This document shows, one piece after another, positions 1-15,742 of a stretch of DNA of 64,000 nucleotides (positions are counted from its first letter, which is position 1; each line of letters begins with the position of its first letter). A program made the translations under genes and the position numbers. Source of the DNA: Betaproteobacteria bacterium Ga0077532 (GTDB lineage Bacteria; Pseudomonadota; Gammaproteobacteria; Burkholderiales; Ga0077523). The notes under the pieces were generated by a model. That model did no database searches, was not told the DNA's origin, and worked only from the letters and a program-made list of their open reading frames with translations. The DNA is taken from contig LNEE01000003.1 of NCBI GenBank assembly GCA_001464895.1, positions 49,532 through 113,531 on the forward strand. Reading direction: 5' to 3'.

Positions 1-269
1 TCTACGAGCGCGCCTTTCTCTGCGCGCTGCCTCGGCGGATGGATGACGACTACGCGGTGCGAATGTCGGCGTTGATTCCTTCGGGCGGGACGCTCATCGG
101 CTACTGGTTCTTCGACGACAACCTGCGCGGACCGCCCTTCGGCACGACCCGCGAACGGCTGGAGGCGCTGCTCTCGCCGTCGTTCCTTCCGGAGTCGGAT
201 GAATCCGTGGAGGACTCACTTCCGGTCTTCGCCGGGAAGGAACGCTGGCAGGTTTGGCGTCGACGCTGA
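1..269 (+). CDS. SAM-dependent methyltransferase, TPMT family (C-terminal part)
   Basis: Only the C-terminal ~88 residues are present; the gene begins before the window and reads in the frame starting at base 3. The visible part begins YERAFLCALP, continues with a conserved-type 'LIPSGG' turn and a GPPF motif, and ends QVWRRR. That pattern fits the thiopurine S-methyltransferase-like family, where the Tyr-(D/E)-Arg-Ala stretch and the GPPF segment line the substrate side of a Rossmann methyltransferase. The SAM-binding half is outside the window, so activity and substrate cannot be judged. It converges on the downstream transporter gene, with a hairpin between them. The family call rests on these motifs only. 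Confidence 0.7.
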   Translation, partial: YERAFLCALPRRMDDDYAVRMSALIPSGGTLIGYWFFDDNLRGPPFGTTRERLEALLSPSFLPESDESVEDSLPVFAGKERWQVWRRR

Positions 270-280
270 TCCGCGTCGGA

Positions 281-312
281 CGATGCGCGCGTGCATGGCC
301 TCGCGCGCATCG
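281..312. terminator. Hairpin between convergent genes
   Basis: A perfect 11-bp stem (CGATGCGCGCG at 281-291 pairing with 302-312) encloses a 10-base loop between two convergent genes. Neither strand has a good U-tract after it, so it may be a weak bidirectional terminator or an mRNA 3'-end stabiliser. Confidence 0.4.
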
Positions 313-324
313 CAGTTTCCGTCG

Positions 325-1962
325 TCAGTGGAAGAGCACCCATGCCTTCTGCAGCGTGTTCCACACGCCCCAGGCGAGCGGCACGGCCACCAGGACCCAG
401 AACGCACCCACCACCGCCGGGTTGCTGCCCGTCCCAGCGCCGCTGACGCCACTGATCGCCGAGACCGCGTCCGCCTGCGCCTTGTCGTGCGCCAGCTTGC
501 GTTCGGCAGCCAGTTCCTCGTCGGTCATGAACCATTTCGCCGCCACGGGCCGCACGAGCAGGTTGCACACGAAGCCGCCGACCAGAAGCGCCGCGAGGAT
601 GTACATCGTGGTGTCGTAGGCCTCGCTCTTCGGTACGCCGGACTTGATCTGGGCATCGTTGATGTAGTTCACGAGCAGCGGTCCGACGATCCCAGCCACC
701 GACCACGCGGTGAGCAGCCGGCCATGGATGGCACCGACCATCTGCGTGCCGAACATGTCGGCGAGGTACGCGGGAATGGTCGCGAAGCCGCCGCCGTACA
801 TCGTGAGGATGATGCAGAAGATGCCGACGAACAGCGCGACGCTGCCCGAGTGGCCTGCAGAGGGGGCGTAGGCGTACAGCACGAAGCCCAGCACGAAGAA
901 CACGAAGTAGGTGAGCTTGCGGCCGATGAAGTCCGACAGAGATGCCCACAGGAAACGCCCGCCGATGTTGAAGAGCGACAGCAGCCCCGTGAAGCCCGCA
1001 GCGATCGCGGCGACCTGGCCGAGCTGATTCGTGTCGAGCTGGTCGAACTTGATGTCGAGGCCGACCAGACGGCCACCGAAGATCTCCTGCAGCATCGGGG
1101 AAGCCATGCCGATCACGCCGATACCTGCAGAGACGTTGAGACACAGGATCCCCCAGAGCAGCCAGAACTGCGGCGTGCGCCATGCCTTGGAGAGATGCAC
1201 GTGCTTCGTCGTGATCATCGTGTTCGCGCCCTGCGTCGCGGGCGGTATCCAACCCTCGGGCTTCCAGCCGGTCGGCGGGACGCGATACGTGAGGGCACCG
1301 ATCATCATGAACACGAAGTAGATCGCCGCCATCGCGAGGAAGGTCTCCCACACGCCCACCGATGTCGGCGTCGCGAAGGTCTTCATCAGCCGGTCTGCCA
1401 GCGGCGAGCCGATCATGGCACCGCCACCGAAGCCCATGATGGCCATGCCGGTCGCCATGCCGCGTCGATCGGGGAACCACTTGATGAGCGTCGACACCGG
1501 AGAGATGTAACCGAGCCCGAGCCCGATGCCGCCGATGACGCCGGACCCGAGCCACATCATCCAGAGCTGATGCGTGTAGACGCCGACGGCGGACATCACG
1601 AGACCACCACACCAGCAAAGCGCCGAGACGACACCTGCCTTGCGCGGACCGGCGTGCTCCAGCCACCCGCCGAACAGCGCAGCGCTGGACCCGAGGAAGA
1701 CGAAGAAGAGCGTGTACATCCAGCCGAGGATCGGCTTGTCCCAATCGCAGGCGGTGGTGAAGAGCTTGTCCACCCAAGACATGTCGGACGGGCAGGCAAC
1801 GGGTGTCGAGATCCCGATGGCCTTCGTCAGCGGCAGCCAGAACACCGAAAAGCCATACGCCATGCCGATGCAGAGGTGAATGCACAGCGCTGCCGGCGGC
1901 ACGAGCCAACGGCTGAAACCCGGCCGCGCGATGATCCTTTCCTTGTCCAGAAAACTGCTCAT
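325..1962 (-). CDS. OFA-family MFS transporter (oxalate/formate antiporter-like)
   Basis: Encodes a 545-residue inner-membrane carrier of the major facilitator superfamily. The N-terminal pattern (RWLVPPAAL, then a Gly-rich first helix GMAYGFSVFWLPL) and the MFS loop motif with FPDRRGMATG between TM2 and TM3 fit the oxalate:formate antiporter (OFA) family. There are about 12 hydrophobic segments, a Cys-containing extra loop after TM1, a polar C-terminal stretch (around AERKLAHDKA), and one further hydrophobic segment near the C-terminus. OFA members move small carboxylates; the substrate cannot be told here. The start is supported by a GAGGGGG ribosome site just upstream. It is a single gene, divergent from mobA across about 290 bp in which I saw no clear regulatory site. 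Confidence 0.85.
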   Translation of the reverse strand: MSSFLDKERIIARPGFSRWLVPPAALCIHLCIGMAYGFSVFWLPLTKAIGISTPVACPSDMSWVDKLFTTACDWDKPILGWMYTLFFVFLGSSAALFGGWLEHAGPRKAGVVSALCWCGGLVMSAVGVYTHQLWMMWLGSGVIGGIGLGLGYISPVSTLIKWFPDRRGMATGMAIMGFGGGAMIGSPLADRLMKTFATPTSVGVWETFLAMAAIYFVFMMIGALTYRVPPTGWKPEGWIPPATQGANTMITTKHVHLSKAWRTPQFWLLWGILCLNVSAGIGVIGMASPMLQEIFGGRLVGLDIKFDQLDTNQLGQVAAIAAGFTGLLSLFNIGGRFLWASLSDFIGRKLTYFVFFVLGFVLYAYAPSAGHSGSVALFVGIFCIILTMYGGGFATIPAYLADMFGTQMVGAIHGRLLTAWSVAGIVGPLLVNYINDAQIKSGVPKSEAYDTTMYILAALLVGGFVCNLLVRPVAAKWFMTDEELAAERKLAHDKAQADAVSAISGVSGAGTGSNPAVVGAFWVLVAVPLAWGVWNTLQKAWVLFH

Positions 1963-2254
1963 GTCCCGCCCCCTCAGGCTTTGTCTTGTTGGATGTCTCG
2001 CAGGCAGTCCGCGGACGAGTCACCGGTGTTTTTCTTCATATGCCACCGTCGGTTATCCCCGTCCGGGGCGCGGGGATGATACCGGGGAAAGCGGGGAGGC
2101 AACAGGCGGAGCAGCGCGCCGCACGCGGGCCAGAACATCGCACCGGACGGGCTTCGCGGACCATCGAGTCATCGACGTATCGGCGCGCTGGATGCACCAT
2201 CCGAGGCATGCAGAAACACCATCGTCCGAACGCCACCTACGGGGGAATGCCGTG

Positions 2255-2872
2255 ATGTCGTCCGTGGCCCGGAATCCGGTCACCGGTGTCGTGCTCGCGG
2301 GCGGGCTGGCGCGCAGGATGGGCGGCCTGCCCAAGGCGCTGATGCCGTTGCGAGGGCGACCACTGCTGGCGCACGTTGTGGATCGACTACGACCCCAGGT
2401 GCAGGAGCTTCTCGTGAACGCCAACGCCGATGGAGCGCAGTACGGGAGCTTCGGTGACCGTGTCATCCCCGACGAAGTCGCGGGTCGTCCCGGGCCGCTG
2501 GCGGGTCTGCACGCGGGGCTCGTCAATGCCCGGCATCCATGGGTGTTGGCAGTGCCGTGCGACTCGCCATACGTGCCGTCGGACCTCGGTGCCCGGCTGA
2601 TGGACGCGGCCCGGAACGCCGATGCCGAGGTCGCCGTCGCGAGCGCCGGGGGGCGGGTGCATCCAGTGTTCTGTCTGGTTTCGTCGGCACTCGCCCAACC
2701 GCTCGGCGACTACCTCGTGGCCGGTGGCCGGGCGGTGATGGGATGGATCGAGACGCGTCGGTTCGTGGTGGTCGAGTTCCAGGATGCCGAGGCGTTCGCA
2801 AACGTGAACACGCTGATGGAGCTTGCCAATCTCGAGGCCGCTACGCCTGACGCCATGCGCGACGCTGACTGA
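2255..2872 (+). CDS. mobA: Molybdenum cofactor guanylyltransferase
   Basis: Cytoplasmic enzyme that joins GMP from GTP to molybdopterin to make the guanine dinucleotide cofactor used by DMSO-reductase-family enzymes. The 205-residue protein opens with the nucleotidyltransferase signature LAGGLARRMGG followed by the KAL lysine, then has the GRPGPLAGL loop and VPCDSP, whose Asp is the expected metal ligand. Length matches the family. I chose the ATG at 2255 because it follows a GGGGGAA ribosome site and leaves only a short tail before the LAGG motif; a GTG one codon upstream is possible. It converges on ftsB. No other cofactor gene is nearby. Confidence 0.88.
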   Translation: MSSVARNPVTGVVLAGGLARRMGGLPKALMPLRGRPLLAHVVDRLRPQVQELLVNANADGAQYGSFGDRVIPDEVAGRPGPLAGLHAGLVNARHPWVLAVPCDSPYVPSDLGARLMDAARNADAEVAVASAGGRVHPVFCLVSSALAQPLGDYLVAGGRAVMGWIETRRFVVVEFQDAEAFANVNTLMELANLEAATPDAMRDAD

Positions 2873-2930
2873 ACTCGCTAGGGTTCTCAGGTCGATGGCT
2901 TCCGCCGAATGCAGCGCCGGGCGGATCGAT

Positions 2931-3242
2931 TCAGCGCGCGGGGCGTTCCGGGACGGCGGCAAGCCGCGGTCCGGATTCCAGCACCTGGAAGAAGACTTCG
3001 TCCTGACGGATCATCCCCAACTCGGCCCGGGCCCTTTCCTCGATCGCACCGTAGCCCTGCTTGAGATCGCGCACCTCAGCGTCGAGTGCCGCGTTGCGCC
3101 GGCGCAGGCCGTCGTTCACCTGTTGCTGGTCCGCCACATGGCGTTCCAGTTCATGCACACGCAGCCACCCACCCTTGCCGAACCATAGCGGGCCCTGAAG
3201 GAGCAGGACGACCGCGAGTAGTCCGATGGTGAGCAGGCGCAT
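2931..3242 (-). CDS. ftsB: Cell division protein FtsB
   Basis: A small bitopic division protein of 103 residues. One transmembrane helix (about residues 4-20) is followed by a periplasmic coiled coil (about 28-65, with [22 protein letters not shown]) and the family segment [10 protein letters not shown] followed by DEVFF. FtsB acts with FtsL and FtsQ to trigger septal peptidoglycan synthesis at the divisome. Position directly after eno, 8 bp downstream, is the classical eno-ftsB arrangement of proteobacteria, which supports the call. It is the last gene of the pyrG-kdsA-eno-ftsB run and probably has no promoter of its own. Confidence 0.9.
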   Translation of the reverse strand: MRLLTIGLLAVVLLLQGPLWFGKGGWLRVHELERHVADQQQVNDGLRRRNAALDAEVRDLKQGYGAIEERARAELGMIRQDEVFFQVLESGPRLAAVPERPAR

Positions 3243-3250
3243 GCGCGTGG

Positions 3251-4549
<1,299 letters not shown>

Positions 4550-4563
4550 TTAGTCGGCTGCAA

Positions 4564-5430
4564 TCAGGTGGCAGCCGCGGCGTTGCTGGTGACCAGATCC
4601 TCGGCGAAGCCTGCGCGCTTCACGAGGGCATCGAGTGACTTCAGCGTCTCTAGCAGGACGCGCATGTGATCGAGCGGCCATGCGTTCGGACCGTCGGACA
4701 GGGCACGCGACGGATCGGGGTGGGTTTCCATGAACACGCCGGCGATACCAGCCGCGACGGCGGCGCGTGCGAGGACCGGAACGAACTCCCGCTGTCCGCC
4801 ACTGGCGTTGCCTTGTCCGCCCGGAAGCTGCACCGAATGCGTCGCATCGAAGACCACCGGGCATCCGGTTTCGCGCATCACCATCAGGCTCCGCATGTCC
4901 GATACGAGGTTGTTGTAGCCGAACGAGAAGCCGCGTTCGCACACCATGATGTTGTCGGTACCGCTCGCTTCGCGGGCCTTCGCGACGACGTTCTTCATCT
5001 CCCACGGAGAGAGGAACTGACCCTTCTTGATGTTCACCGGCCGTCCGGAAGCAGCCACGGCCTGGATGAAATCGGTCTGACGGCAAAGAAAGGCAGGCGT
5101 CTGCAGGATGTCCACCGCTGCAGCGACCTCAGCGATCTCGTCGATGCCGTGGATGTCCGTGAGGACGGGCACCCCGAGCGCGCTGCGCACATCGGAAAGG
5201 ATCTGCAGCCCCTTCTGCATGCCCAGCCCCCGGAACGACTTCGACGAACTGCGATTCGCCTTGTCGTAGGACGCCTTGAAGACGAACGGGATGCCGATCT
5301 GCCGCGTCATCTCCGCGAGGCGCCCCGCCGTCTCCATCACGAGTTCGCGAGACTCGATGACACAGGGCCCCGCTATGAGGAAGAACGGGCGGTCGATGCC
5401 GGCTTCAAAGCCGCACAGATTCATCGCCAT
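4564..5430 (-). CDS. kdsA: 3-deoxy-D-manno-octulosonate 8-phosphate synthase
   Basis: Condenses arabinose 5-phosphate with phosphoenolpyruvate to make KDO-8-phosphate for the lipopolysaccharide inner core. The 288-residue length and motifs fit the family: [11 protein letters not shown] near the N-terminus, [20 protein letters not shown], and [11 protein letters not shown]. The Asn seen in the KANR segment suggests the metal-independent class, though this is inference from family knowledge. The start codon follows the pyrG stop by 3 bases, so translation is probably coupled. Its PEP substrate is made by eno, the next gene. Confidence 0.95.
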   Translation of the reverse strand: MAMNLCGFEAGIDRPFFLIAGPCVIESRELVMETAGRLAEMTRQIGIPFVFKASYDKANRSSSKSFRGLGMQKGLQILSDVRSALGVPVLTDIHGIDEIAEVAAAVDILQTPAFLCRQTDFIQAVAASGRPVNIKKGQFLSPWEMKNVVAKAREASGTDNIMVCERGFSFGYNNLVSDMRSLMVMRETGCPVVFDATHSVQLPGGQGNASGGQREFVPVLARAAVAAGIAGVFMETHPDPSRALSDGPNAWPLDHMRVLLETLKSLDALVKRAGFAEDLVTSNAAAAT

Positions 5431-5433
5431 GGC

Positions 5434-9577
<4,144 letters not shown>

Positions 9578-9678
9578 CGATTGTTCTCCCGTGACGACGA
9601 ATCGTGGTGCCGAATGCAAGAAAAATGCTATGTTACCGGAACAGTTATTGCGCCGCAGCAACAGAACCGGACCCGAGA

Positions 9679-10509
9679 ATGCCCAACACCATCGGCCGAC
9701 GCGCCTTCTTCGTCTCGGACCGCACCGGCATCACCGCCGAGATGCTTGGTCATTCCCTCCTCAGTCAGTTCGAAGGCATCCCGTTCCGGGAAGTGACATT
9801 GCCGTTCGTGGATTCGGTGGAGCGCGCCCAGGAGGCGGTGCGACAGATCGAGCGCGCGGGTGCCGAAGACGGCATTCGACCTCTCGTGTTCAGCACCCTC
9901 GTGGCACCCGAAGTCCGGCAGGTCATCTCGCAGGTCAACGCCCTCTTCCTCGATTGCTTCCAGGTGTTCATCTCACCGATGGAAAAGGAGCTGGGGGTTT
10001 CGCACACGCTCGAGATCGGTCGATCGCACCGGGTGCGCGACACCGACGAATACCACGCACGCATCGAAGCGGTGAACTTCGTGCTGTCGCACGACGATGG
10101 CGTGTCGACGAAGGAACTCGTGAGTGCGGATCTCGTGCTGGTCGGCGTGTCGCGCTGTGGCAAGACACCCACCTGCCTCTACCTCGGACTGCAGTACGGC
10201 ATTCGCGCGGCCAACTATCCGTTGATCCCCGAGGACTTCCGCGACATGAAAATGCCTCCGCGGCTGGACAAGTTCCGGAAGAAACTCTTCGGCCTGACCA
10301 TCCAGCCGGAGCGCCTGGCCCAGATCCGCCACGAGCGCCGCCCGAACAGCAACTACGCGCAGCTCGACAACTGTCGGTACGAGATCGATCGGGCGGAGAT
10401 GCTGATGCGACAGGAAGGCATCCCTTTTCTGGACACCACCCACAGTTCGATCGAAGAACTGGCCGCCACGATCCTGCATCGCTCCGGCATTCAGCGGCGG
10501 GTCTACTAG
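9679..10509 (+). CDS. ppsR: PEP synthase regulatory protein (bifunctional kinase/phosphorylase)
   Basis: DUF299-family regulator that switches PEP synthase off by ADP-dependent threonine phosphorylation and on again by Pi-dependent dephosphorylation. The 276-residue protein starts [15 protein letters not shown], has the P-loop [10 protein letters not shown] (the usual motif is GVSRSGKT, so Ser is replaced by Cys at one position), followed by the GIRAANYPL segment, and ends with the usual IEELA region. The start at 9679 matches the family N-terminus; an earlier in-frame start would add a 25-residue tail without family character. It diverges from ppsA over about 100 bp, the common arrangement. 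Confidence 0.93.
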   Translation: MPNTIGRRAFFVSDRTGITAEMLGHSLLSQFEGIPFREVTLPFVDSVERAQEAVRQIERAGAEDGIRPLVFSTLVAPEVRQVISQVNALFLDCFQVFISPMEKELGVSHTLEIGRSHRVRDTDEYHARIEAVNFVLSHDDGVSTKELVSADLVLVGVSRCGKTPTCLYLGLQYGIRAANYPLIPEDFRDMKMPPRLDKFRKKLFGLTIQPERLAQIRHERRPNSNYAQLDNCRYEIDRAEMLMRQEGIPFLDTTHSSIEELAATILHRSGIQRRVY

Positions 10510-10529
10510 GGCCGCCACGCGAGGCAGCG

Positions 10530-10988
10530 TCAGCGGAACAGCAGGCGACCTGCCGTGGCGATCGTCACGGTCACGATCCCCAGAACCAGATTGATACCCA
10601 CGAGGCGTCGGATCTGCCCGAGCGCCACGCCGCCTGCCGGCCAGTCCTCTGCCGCCACTGCGCGACCGAGCCGACCGAAAGGTGCGAAAAACACGTGCGC
10701 GAACACGATCATCATGATCACCCCGAGGACCAGCATCAGCTTCACGTAGAGCGGCGCGTCATGCCCGCCCAGGCCAAGCATCATCTGCAGACCCGAGGCA
10801 AGGAGCAGTCCGACGGACAACCAGACCCACTGGAAGAATCGTGCGAGGGTTCGATGCCAGAGCGGGAGTCGCTGCGCGGGGGTCAGCACCTGCGCTGCCG
10901 CCGGTCGCAATGCCATGTAGGCGAAGAACATCCCGCCCACCCAGACAGTCACGCCCATCACGTGCAGCCAACGAGAGAGTTCGGTCAC
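10530..10988 (-). CDS. CopD-like small integral membrane protein
   Basis: A protein of about 152 residues with four hydrophobic segments and the pattern [19 protein letters not shown], typical of the CopD/COG5615 group of proteins of unresolved function, some linked to copper or haem. His in the first helix (LHVMG) and in a later one ([10 protein letters not shown]) are the type of residues that could bind metal or haem; this is inference. Three GTG codons (10997, 10991, 10988) could start translation; I chose 10988 because it overlaps the rnhB stop as GTGA, suggesting coupling. It is the last gene of the long rpsB-to-rnhB block and converges on ppsR. Confidence 0.7.
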   Translation of the reverse strand: MTELSRWLHVMGVTVWVGGMFFAYMALRPAAAQVLTPAQRLPLWHRTLARFFQWVWLSVGLLLASGLQMMLGLGGHDAPLYVKLMLVLGVIMMIVFAHVFFAPFGRLGRAVAAEDWPAGGVALGQIRRLVGINLVLGIVTVTIATAGRLLFR

Positions 10989-11620
10989 CACGGGCACATT
11001 CCTACGTCGGTCGTTGCTGACGTCGACGTCCGTCTCACGGCGTCGAGGACACTTCTCACAGGAGCAAATCCAAGTCGATGGTGAGGCGTGACGCCGTGAA
11101 GTTGCAAGGCGTCGATGTGATCGACCGTCGGATATCCCTTGTGCCGGTCGAAGCCGTATTGGGGAAAGTCGCGATGGATCGCCAGCATCACGGCATCGCG
11201 TGCAGTCTTGGCCAGAATCGACGCCGCGCTGATCGCTGGCACCAGCGCATCCCCGCGCACGATCGCGCGGACTGGATGTGCGACGACGGGGCAGCGATTG
11301 CCGTCCACGAGGATTTCTGTCGGCATGAGAGACAACCCTTCGACCGCACGCTGCATGGCGAGCATCGTGGCGTGCAGGATGTTCAGTTTTCCGATCTCGT
11401 CGACCGACGCCTCGGCCACGGACCACGCGAGGGCGTGCCGGCGGATGGTGTCGGCGAGGCGTTCACGGCGCGCTGGCGAGAGCGCCTTCGAATCGGCAAG
11501 CCCGGCAATGGGACGATCGGGATCGAGAATCACGCAGGCCGCCGTGACCGGCCCGGCCAACGGCCCCCTGCCCGCTTCATCCACCCCAGCCAGACGGACC
11601 AGCGACAGGCCCTCCTTCAC
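10985..11620 (-). CDS. rnhB: Ribonuclease HII
   Basis: Cuts the RNA strand of RNA-DNA hybrids and single ribonucleotides in DNA. The 211-residue protein has the catalytic start [15 protein letters not shown] with the DE pair, then DSKALS, and a later DGN and SILAKTARD segment containing further carboxylates of the active site. Length is within the family range. It overlaps the end of lpxB by 4 bases (ATGA), the usual order lpxB-rnhB in proteobacteria. Confidence 0.94.
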   Translation of the reverse strand: MKEGLSLVRLAGVDEAGRGPLAGPVTAACVILDPDRPIAGLADSKALSPARRERLADTIRRHALAWSVAEASVDEIGKLNILHATMLAMQRAVEGLSLMPTEILVDGNRCPVVAHPVRAIVRGDALVPAISAASILAKTARDAVMLAIHRDFPQYGFDRHKGYPTVDHIDALQLHGVTPHHRLGFAPVRSVLDAVRRTSTSATTDVGMCPW

Positions 11621-12816
11621 GGCGTGACACGGTCACGGGCCAGGGCAAGCGGCTGCTTGCGTCCGGCCGGCGCCCGCAAGATCGGCAGGACGGCGTCGGC
11701 TGCACGACCTGCTGCGCCCTGGCGCAGGCTCGCGTACATCTCCTCGAAGCGTTCGGCCTGCCGTTCGCGAACGACACCATCGCGATACTGATTCACGAGG
11801 GCCTGCGTCAGATTCTCCGGAGTGGCGTCGTCCTGGAGGATCTCGGGAACGACATACTCACCAGCAAGCACGTTGGGAAGCCCGATCCAGGGCAGATAGC
11901 GGCGCGGCCACATGATGCGGTACGTCAGCTTCGGAACACGATACGTCACGACCATCGAGCGGCGCAGCAATGCAGCCTCGAGACTCGCGGTACCGGACGC
12001 CACGAGCACCACATCGGCAGCGGTCATAGCGATCTGAGAATGACCGAAGAGCACCGTGATCGGCAGGTCCAGTCCCTCGTGGTCGTAGAGGGCCTGTTCG
12101 AACTGGGAACGCGTGGGGCGCGTGGCAAGTGGAACAAGGAAACGCGCATCCGGCAGCTGGGCGAGGATCTGACGCGCCGTCCGCACGAACAGGCCGGCGT
12201 GCTGTTCCAGTTCCCCGCGCCGACTTCCCGGAAGAAGTGCAAATACAGGGGCCACCAGCGGCACCTTCAGCTGCTCTCGCGCAGCATCGCGATTGGGCAT
12301 CGGCGGGACTTCGTCCGCCATCGGATGCCCGACGAACGTGACCGGAACGCCTGCCCGCTCGTACAGTGGGGGTTCGAACGGGAACAGCACCAGCATGTGA
12401 TCGACCGACTTGGCGATCCGGTCGATGCGCTTGCCCCGCCATGCCCAGATCGAGGGGCCCACGTATTGCACGGTCGGGATCCCCGCTGCGCGAAGCCGTG
12501 CCTCGGCGCCAAGGTTGAAATCGGGCGCATCCACGCCGATGTAGACATCGGGAGGATCGTCGAGAAGCCGACCGATGAGTTCGCGGCGGATCGCAAGGAT
12601 CTTCGGCACGCTCCGCGCCGCCTCGGCATAACCGCGCACCGAGAGGGTCTCCATCGGGAACCAGGATTCGAGCCCGGCCGCCTGCATCCGCGGACCACCG
12701 ATTCCGACGAACGAAGCGTCCGGCAGGCGCTCCGACAAGGCGGCGATCAGCGGCCCTGCCAGTTGATCTCCGGAGGCCTCGCCAGCCACCACCGCGATGC
12801 GAATCTGTCGAGACAT
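11617..12816 (-). CDS. lpxB: Lipid-A-disaccharide synthase
   Basis: Glycosyltransferase family 19 enzyme that joins UDP-2,3-diacylglucosamine and lipid X to form the lipid A disaccharide on the inner face of the inner membrane. The 399-residue protein begins [16 protein letters not shown], then [34 protein letters not shown] and [10 protein letters not shown], all family blocks. The ATG at 12816 sits just before the first block. It lies 37 bp after lpxA and overlaps rnhB by 4 bases. Confidence 0.96.
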   Translation of the reverse strand: MSRQIRIAVVAGEASGDQLAGPLIAALSERLPDASFVGIGGPRMQAAGLESWFPMETLSVRGYAEAARSVPKILAIRRELIGRLLDDPPDVYIGVDAPDFNLGAEARLRAAGIPTVQYVGPSIWAWRGKRIDRIAKSVDHMLVLFPFEPPLYERAGVPVTFVGHPMADEVPPMPNRDAAREQLKVPLVAPVFALLPGSRRGELEQHAGLFVRTARQILAQLPDARFLVPLATRPTRSQFEQALYDHEGLDLPITVLFGHSQIAMTAADVVLVASGTASLEAALLRRSMVVTYRVPKLTYRIMWPRRYLPWIGLPNVLAGEYVVPEILQDDATPENLTQALVNQYRDGVVRERQAERFEEMYASLRQGAAGRAADAVLPILRAPAGRKQPLALARDRVTP

Positions 12817-12853
12817 TCGAGGGTAGTCGAGAGTTGTCCTGGGAGCGCCGGGA

Positions 12854-13624
12854 TCAGCGCACGATGCCCCGAGTCGCGAGTCCGAGGAACTCCGCGAGCG
12901 GTGCGACCTCGGCGCATTCGGCTGCCTGCACCGTGAGCGCCTGGCGTGCCTCGTCGAGCGTGAGTCCGCTGCGATAGAGCGTCTTGTAGGCCTTCCGGAT
13001 GCCCGCAATGGCTTCCGCACTGAAACCTCGTCGCTTCAAGCCTTCGGTGTTGAGCCCATGGGCCTTCGCAGTATCGCCCTGGGCCATCACGTACGGAGGG
13101 AGGTCGTGGACCACGACGCTGCCGATCGCCGTCATGCTGTGCGCGCCCAACCTGCAGAACTGATGGATGCCCGTGAAGCCTCCGAGGATGACCCAGTCTC
13201 CGACGTGCACGTGGCCGGCCAGTTGCGTGCAGTTCGCGAAGATGACGCGATCGCCCACCACGCAATCGTGGGCGATGTGCACGTAGGCCATGATCCAGTT
13301 GTCGCTGCCGACGCGGGTCACACCCGCATCCTGGACGGTCCCGGCGTTCAGCGTGCAGAACTCGCGAATCGTGTTGCGATCCCCGATCTCGAGCCGCGTG
13401 GGTTCGCCCGCGTACTTCTTGTCCTGCGGGGCTTCCCCGATCGAAGTGAACTGGAAGATGCGATTGTCGCGGCCGATCCGGGTGTGTCCGGTCACCACCG
13501 CGTGCGCTCCGATGGTCGTGCCCTCGCCCACGGTCACGTGTTCACCGATGACGGCGTACGGCCCGATCTCGACGCCGGCATCGAGCCGCGCTCCGGGGTG
13601 GACGATCGCGGTCGGATGGATCAT
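12854..13624 (-). CDS. lpxA: UDP-N-acetylglucosamine O-acyltransferase
   Basis: First enzyme of lipid A synthesis; moves a 3-hydroxyacyl chain from acyl carrier protein to UDP-GlcNAc. The 256-residue protein is a left-handed beta helix of hexapeptide repeats (many I-G-x-x and V-G-x-x turns from the N-terminal [11 protein letters not shown] onward), with the active-site His region [12 protein letters not shown] and the HQFCRLG block, and a helical C-terminal part (residues ~195-256). The ATG overlaps the fabZ stop by 4 bases (ATGA). Confidence 0.96.
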   Translation of the reverse strand: MIHPTAIVHPGARLDAGVEIGPYAVIGEHVTVGEGTTIGAHAVVTGHTRIGRDNRIFQFTSIGEAPQDKKYAGEPTRLEIGDRNTIREFCTLNAGTVQDAGVTRVGSDNWIMAYVHIAHDCVVGDRVIFANCTQLAGHVHVGDWVILGGFTGIHQFCRLGAHSMTAIGSVVVHDLPPYVMAQGDTAKAHGLNTEGLKRRGFSAEAIAGIRKAYKTLYRSGLTLDEARQALTVQAAECAEVAPLAEFLGLATRGIVR

Positions 13625-14073
13625 GGGCCGACGATCGACGAAACGTCCCGCAGCGTGCACATCAGTTCGGCCTCGGCGACGACGGCTCCATCGACCTCGG
13701 CCTGCGCGGTGAACTTCCAGATGCCGCGCAACTGACGACCCAGTTGGACCTTGAGAATGAGCTGGTCGCCGGCGGTGACCGGCTTCTTGAACCGCGCAGC
13801 ATCGATGCCGACGAAGTAGTAGACCGAATTGCCGTCGGCCTTGGTGCCGAGAGTCTTGAAGGAAAGCACGGCAGCGGCCTGCGCCAGCGCTTCGATGATC
13901 AGGACGCCGGGCATCACCTTGTAGTGCGGGAAATGCCCGACGAAGAAGGGCTCGTTGATCGACACGTTCTTGAGCGCCCGGATCGAGACTCCGGGTTCGC
14001 ACTCGAGCACACGGTCCACCAGCAACATCGGATACCGGTGCGGCAGGCATTGCAGGATCTCGTGGATCTCCAT
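13621..14073 (-). CDS. fabZ: (3R)-hydroxyacyl-ACP dehydratase
   Basis: Dehydrates beta-hydroxyacyl-ACP in fatty acid synthesis; its substrate pool is shared with LpxA and LpxD, which explains its position between them. The 150-residue hot-dog-fold protein has [13 protein letters not shown], the catalytic His block [18 protein letters not shown] with the catalytic Glu, and the [12 protein letters not shown] strand. Length is normal. It begins 5 bp after lpxD and overlaps lpxA by 4 bases. Confidence 0.96.
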   Translation of the reverse strand: MEIHEILQCLPHRYPMLLVDRVLECEPGVSIRALKNVSINEPFFVGHFPHYKVMPGVLIIEALAQAAAVLSFKTLGTKADGNSVYYFVGIDAARFKKPVTAGDQLILKVQLGRQLRGIWKFTAQAEVDGAVVAEAELMCTLRDVSSIVGP

Positions 14074-14078
14074 GGCGT

Positions 14079-15131
14079 TCAAAGCTTTCCCCTTTCGAGC
14101 GCGTCGATGCGCGCTTCCAGTTTTCTTATGGTGTCTGCGTGCTCGTGCAGCCGATTGAAGTGCGCCAGATTCTTCATCCAGTCGCGATGCGGCAATGCGG
14201 GGAAGAACCCATCGTAGATGCCGGGCGCCGTGATGCTCTTGCGCACCATGGTGCCGGCAGCGACGATGGTGCGATCGCAGATCTCGATGTGCCCGTGGAT
14301 CATCGCCGCCCCGCCGATGCGGCAGTACTTGCCGATGCGCGAACTGCCTGCGAAACCCGCGCAGGCGGCAACGGCGGTGTGGGCGCCGATCACGACGTTG
14401 TGGGCGATCTGGATCAGGTTGTCGAGCTTCACACCGTCCTCGATGACGGTGTCGCCCAGGGCGCCGCGATCGATCGTGGTGTTGGCTCCGACTTCGACGT
14501 CGTCGCCCAGGATCGCCCGCCCGATCTGGGGCACCTTCTCCCATCGGCCTTCGGATTCCGCCATCCCGAAGCCATCACCGCCGACCACGACACCGGGGTG
14601 CAGAATGCAACGCGCCCCGATCACGCAACTGGCGCGGACGACCACGTTCGGGCCGAGGCGGGACCCGGCGCCGACCGATGCACCCGCTTCGATCACGCAT
14701 CCAGGCCCGATGACCGCCGCCGCGCCGACGACTGCGCCCGCCCCGACAACGGCGCACGCATCGATCTGGGCATCGGGGGAAACCACTGCTTCCGGATGCA
14801 CCGCCGCAGACGCATGAATGCCCGGCACGACCGCGGCGGGAGGATTCAGGAGCGCGGAAAGGCGCGCGAAATAGAGGTAGGGGGCGTCCGCCACGATCCG
14901 CGGACGCTGTGTCGCGTCGCGATCGGCCGTGCCCAGAATGACGGCACCTGCATTGGTGCGGTCCAACTGCGGGCGGTAGTGATGGCTGGCCAGGAAAGAT
15001 ACTTCATCGCCGGCGGCAGCGTCGAGCGTCGCCACCTGCCGGATGCCGAGATCCCGTGGTCCGACGAGTTCGCCCCCCAGGGCGTCGACGATCTCGCCGA
15101 GCGTGCGTAGCCGTGCTTCTTTGGGGATCAT
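14079..15131 (-). CDS. lpxD: UDP-3-O-(3-hydroxyacyl)glucosamine N-acyltransferase
   Basis: Third step of lipid A synthesis, N-acylating the UDP-glucosamine intermediate. The 350-residue protein has an N-terminal uridine-binding domain (to about residue 95) and a long hexapeptide-repeat beta helix, with [12 protein letters not shown], the catalytic region [10 protein letters not shown] and the [12 protein letters not shown] loop, then a C-terminal helix. I chose the ATG at 15131, which has GGAAGAG eight bases upstream, over an in-frame ATG 11 codons earlier. Confidence 0.95.
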   Translation of the reverse strand: MIPKEARLRTLGEIVDALGGELVGPRDLGIRQVATLDAAAGDEVSFLASHHYRPQLDRTNAGAVILGTADRDATQRPRIVADAPYLYFARLSALLNPPAAVVPGIHASAAVHPEAVVSPDAQIDACAVVGAGAVVGAAAVIGPGCVIEAGASVGAGSRLGPNVVVRASCVIGARCILHPGVVVGGDGFGMAESEGRWEKVPQIGRAILGDDVEVGANTTIDRGALGDTVIEDGVKLDNLIQIAHNVVIGAHTAVAACAGFAGSSRIGKYCRIGGAAMIHGHIEICDRTIVAAGTMVRKSITAPGIYDGFFPALPHRDWMKNLAHFNRLHEHADTIRKLEARIDALERGKL

Positions 15132-15179
15132 GGGCGCAACTCTTCCATGGTGGATGGGCGACATGCGCCCCCGGGCGCC

Positions 15180-15710
15180 CTATTTGTCGCCGAGCGCCTT
15201 GAGGACCTTGTCCGTGATGTCGATGCGCGGGCTGCGGTACACGGCTTCCTGGAGGATGAGGTCGTACTTCTCGGCCTCGGCAATCTGCTGCACGACCTTG
15301 TTCGCGCGCTCGATCACCTGCGACAGTTCTTCGTTCTTGCGCGTGTTGAGGTCTTCCCGGAACTCCCGCTGCATGCGCTGCAGATCACGATTCAACCGGC
15401 CCAGCTCCGCTTCCTTGTTCCGGCGGTCCGACTCGCTCATCGTCACGCCTTCCTTCTCGAGGATCGATTGAAGATCCTTTGCCTGCTTGCCGAGCTTCTG
15501 GACTTCCGCGTCGCGCGCCTGGAACTCCTTCTCGAGCTTCTGCAACGCCTTCTTGGCGGGTCCGGCCTCGCGGAGGATACGTTCGATGCTGACGAATCCG
15601 ACCTTCAAGGCGTCGTTCGCAAGCGCCGTTGCGGGTGCCAGGCCGACCATGAGCAGTGCTGCCAGGCCGAAAGTGAAATTCGAAGCCATTCGGGATTGGA
15701 GGAGTTTCAT
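15180..15710 (-). CDS. skp: Periplasmic chaperone Skp/OmpH
   Basis: Holds unfolded outer-membrane proteins in the periplasm on their way to the BAM complex. The 176-residue precursor has a signal peptide (to about residue 31, ending ALAND) and the family start LKVGFVSIERIL, followed by a long charged coiled-coil region with many Glu, Lys, Arg and Gln and a C-terminal strand (YDLILQEAVYRSPRIDIT) that closes the jellyfish-like trimer base. It sits 32 bp after bamA and 48 bp before lpxD, the conserved order. Confidence 0.93.
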   Translation of the reverse strand: MKLLQSRMASNFTFGLAALLMVGLAPATALANDALKVGFVSIERILREAGPAKKALQKLEKEFQARDAEVQKLGKQAKDLQSILEKEGVTMSESDRRNKEAELGRLNRDLQRMQREFREDLNTRKNEELSQVIERANKVVQQIAEAEKYDLILQEAVYRSPRIDITDKVLKALGDK

Positions 15711-15742
15711 ATGAGGTGTCCGTCAGTCGCGTCGGCTCGGTT

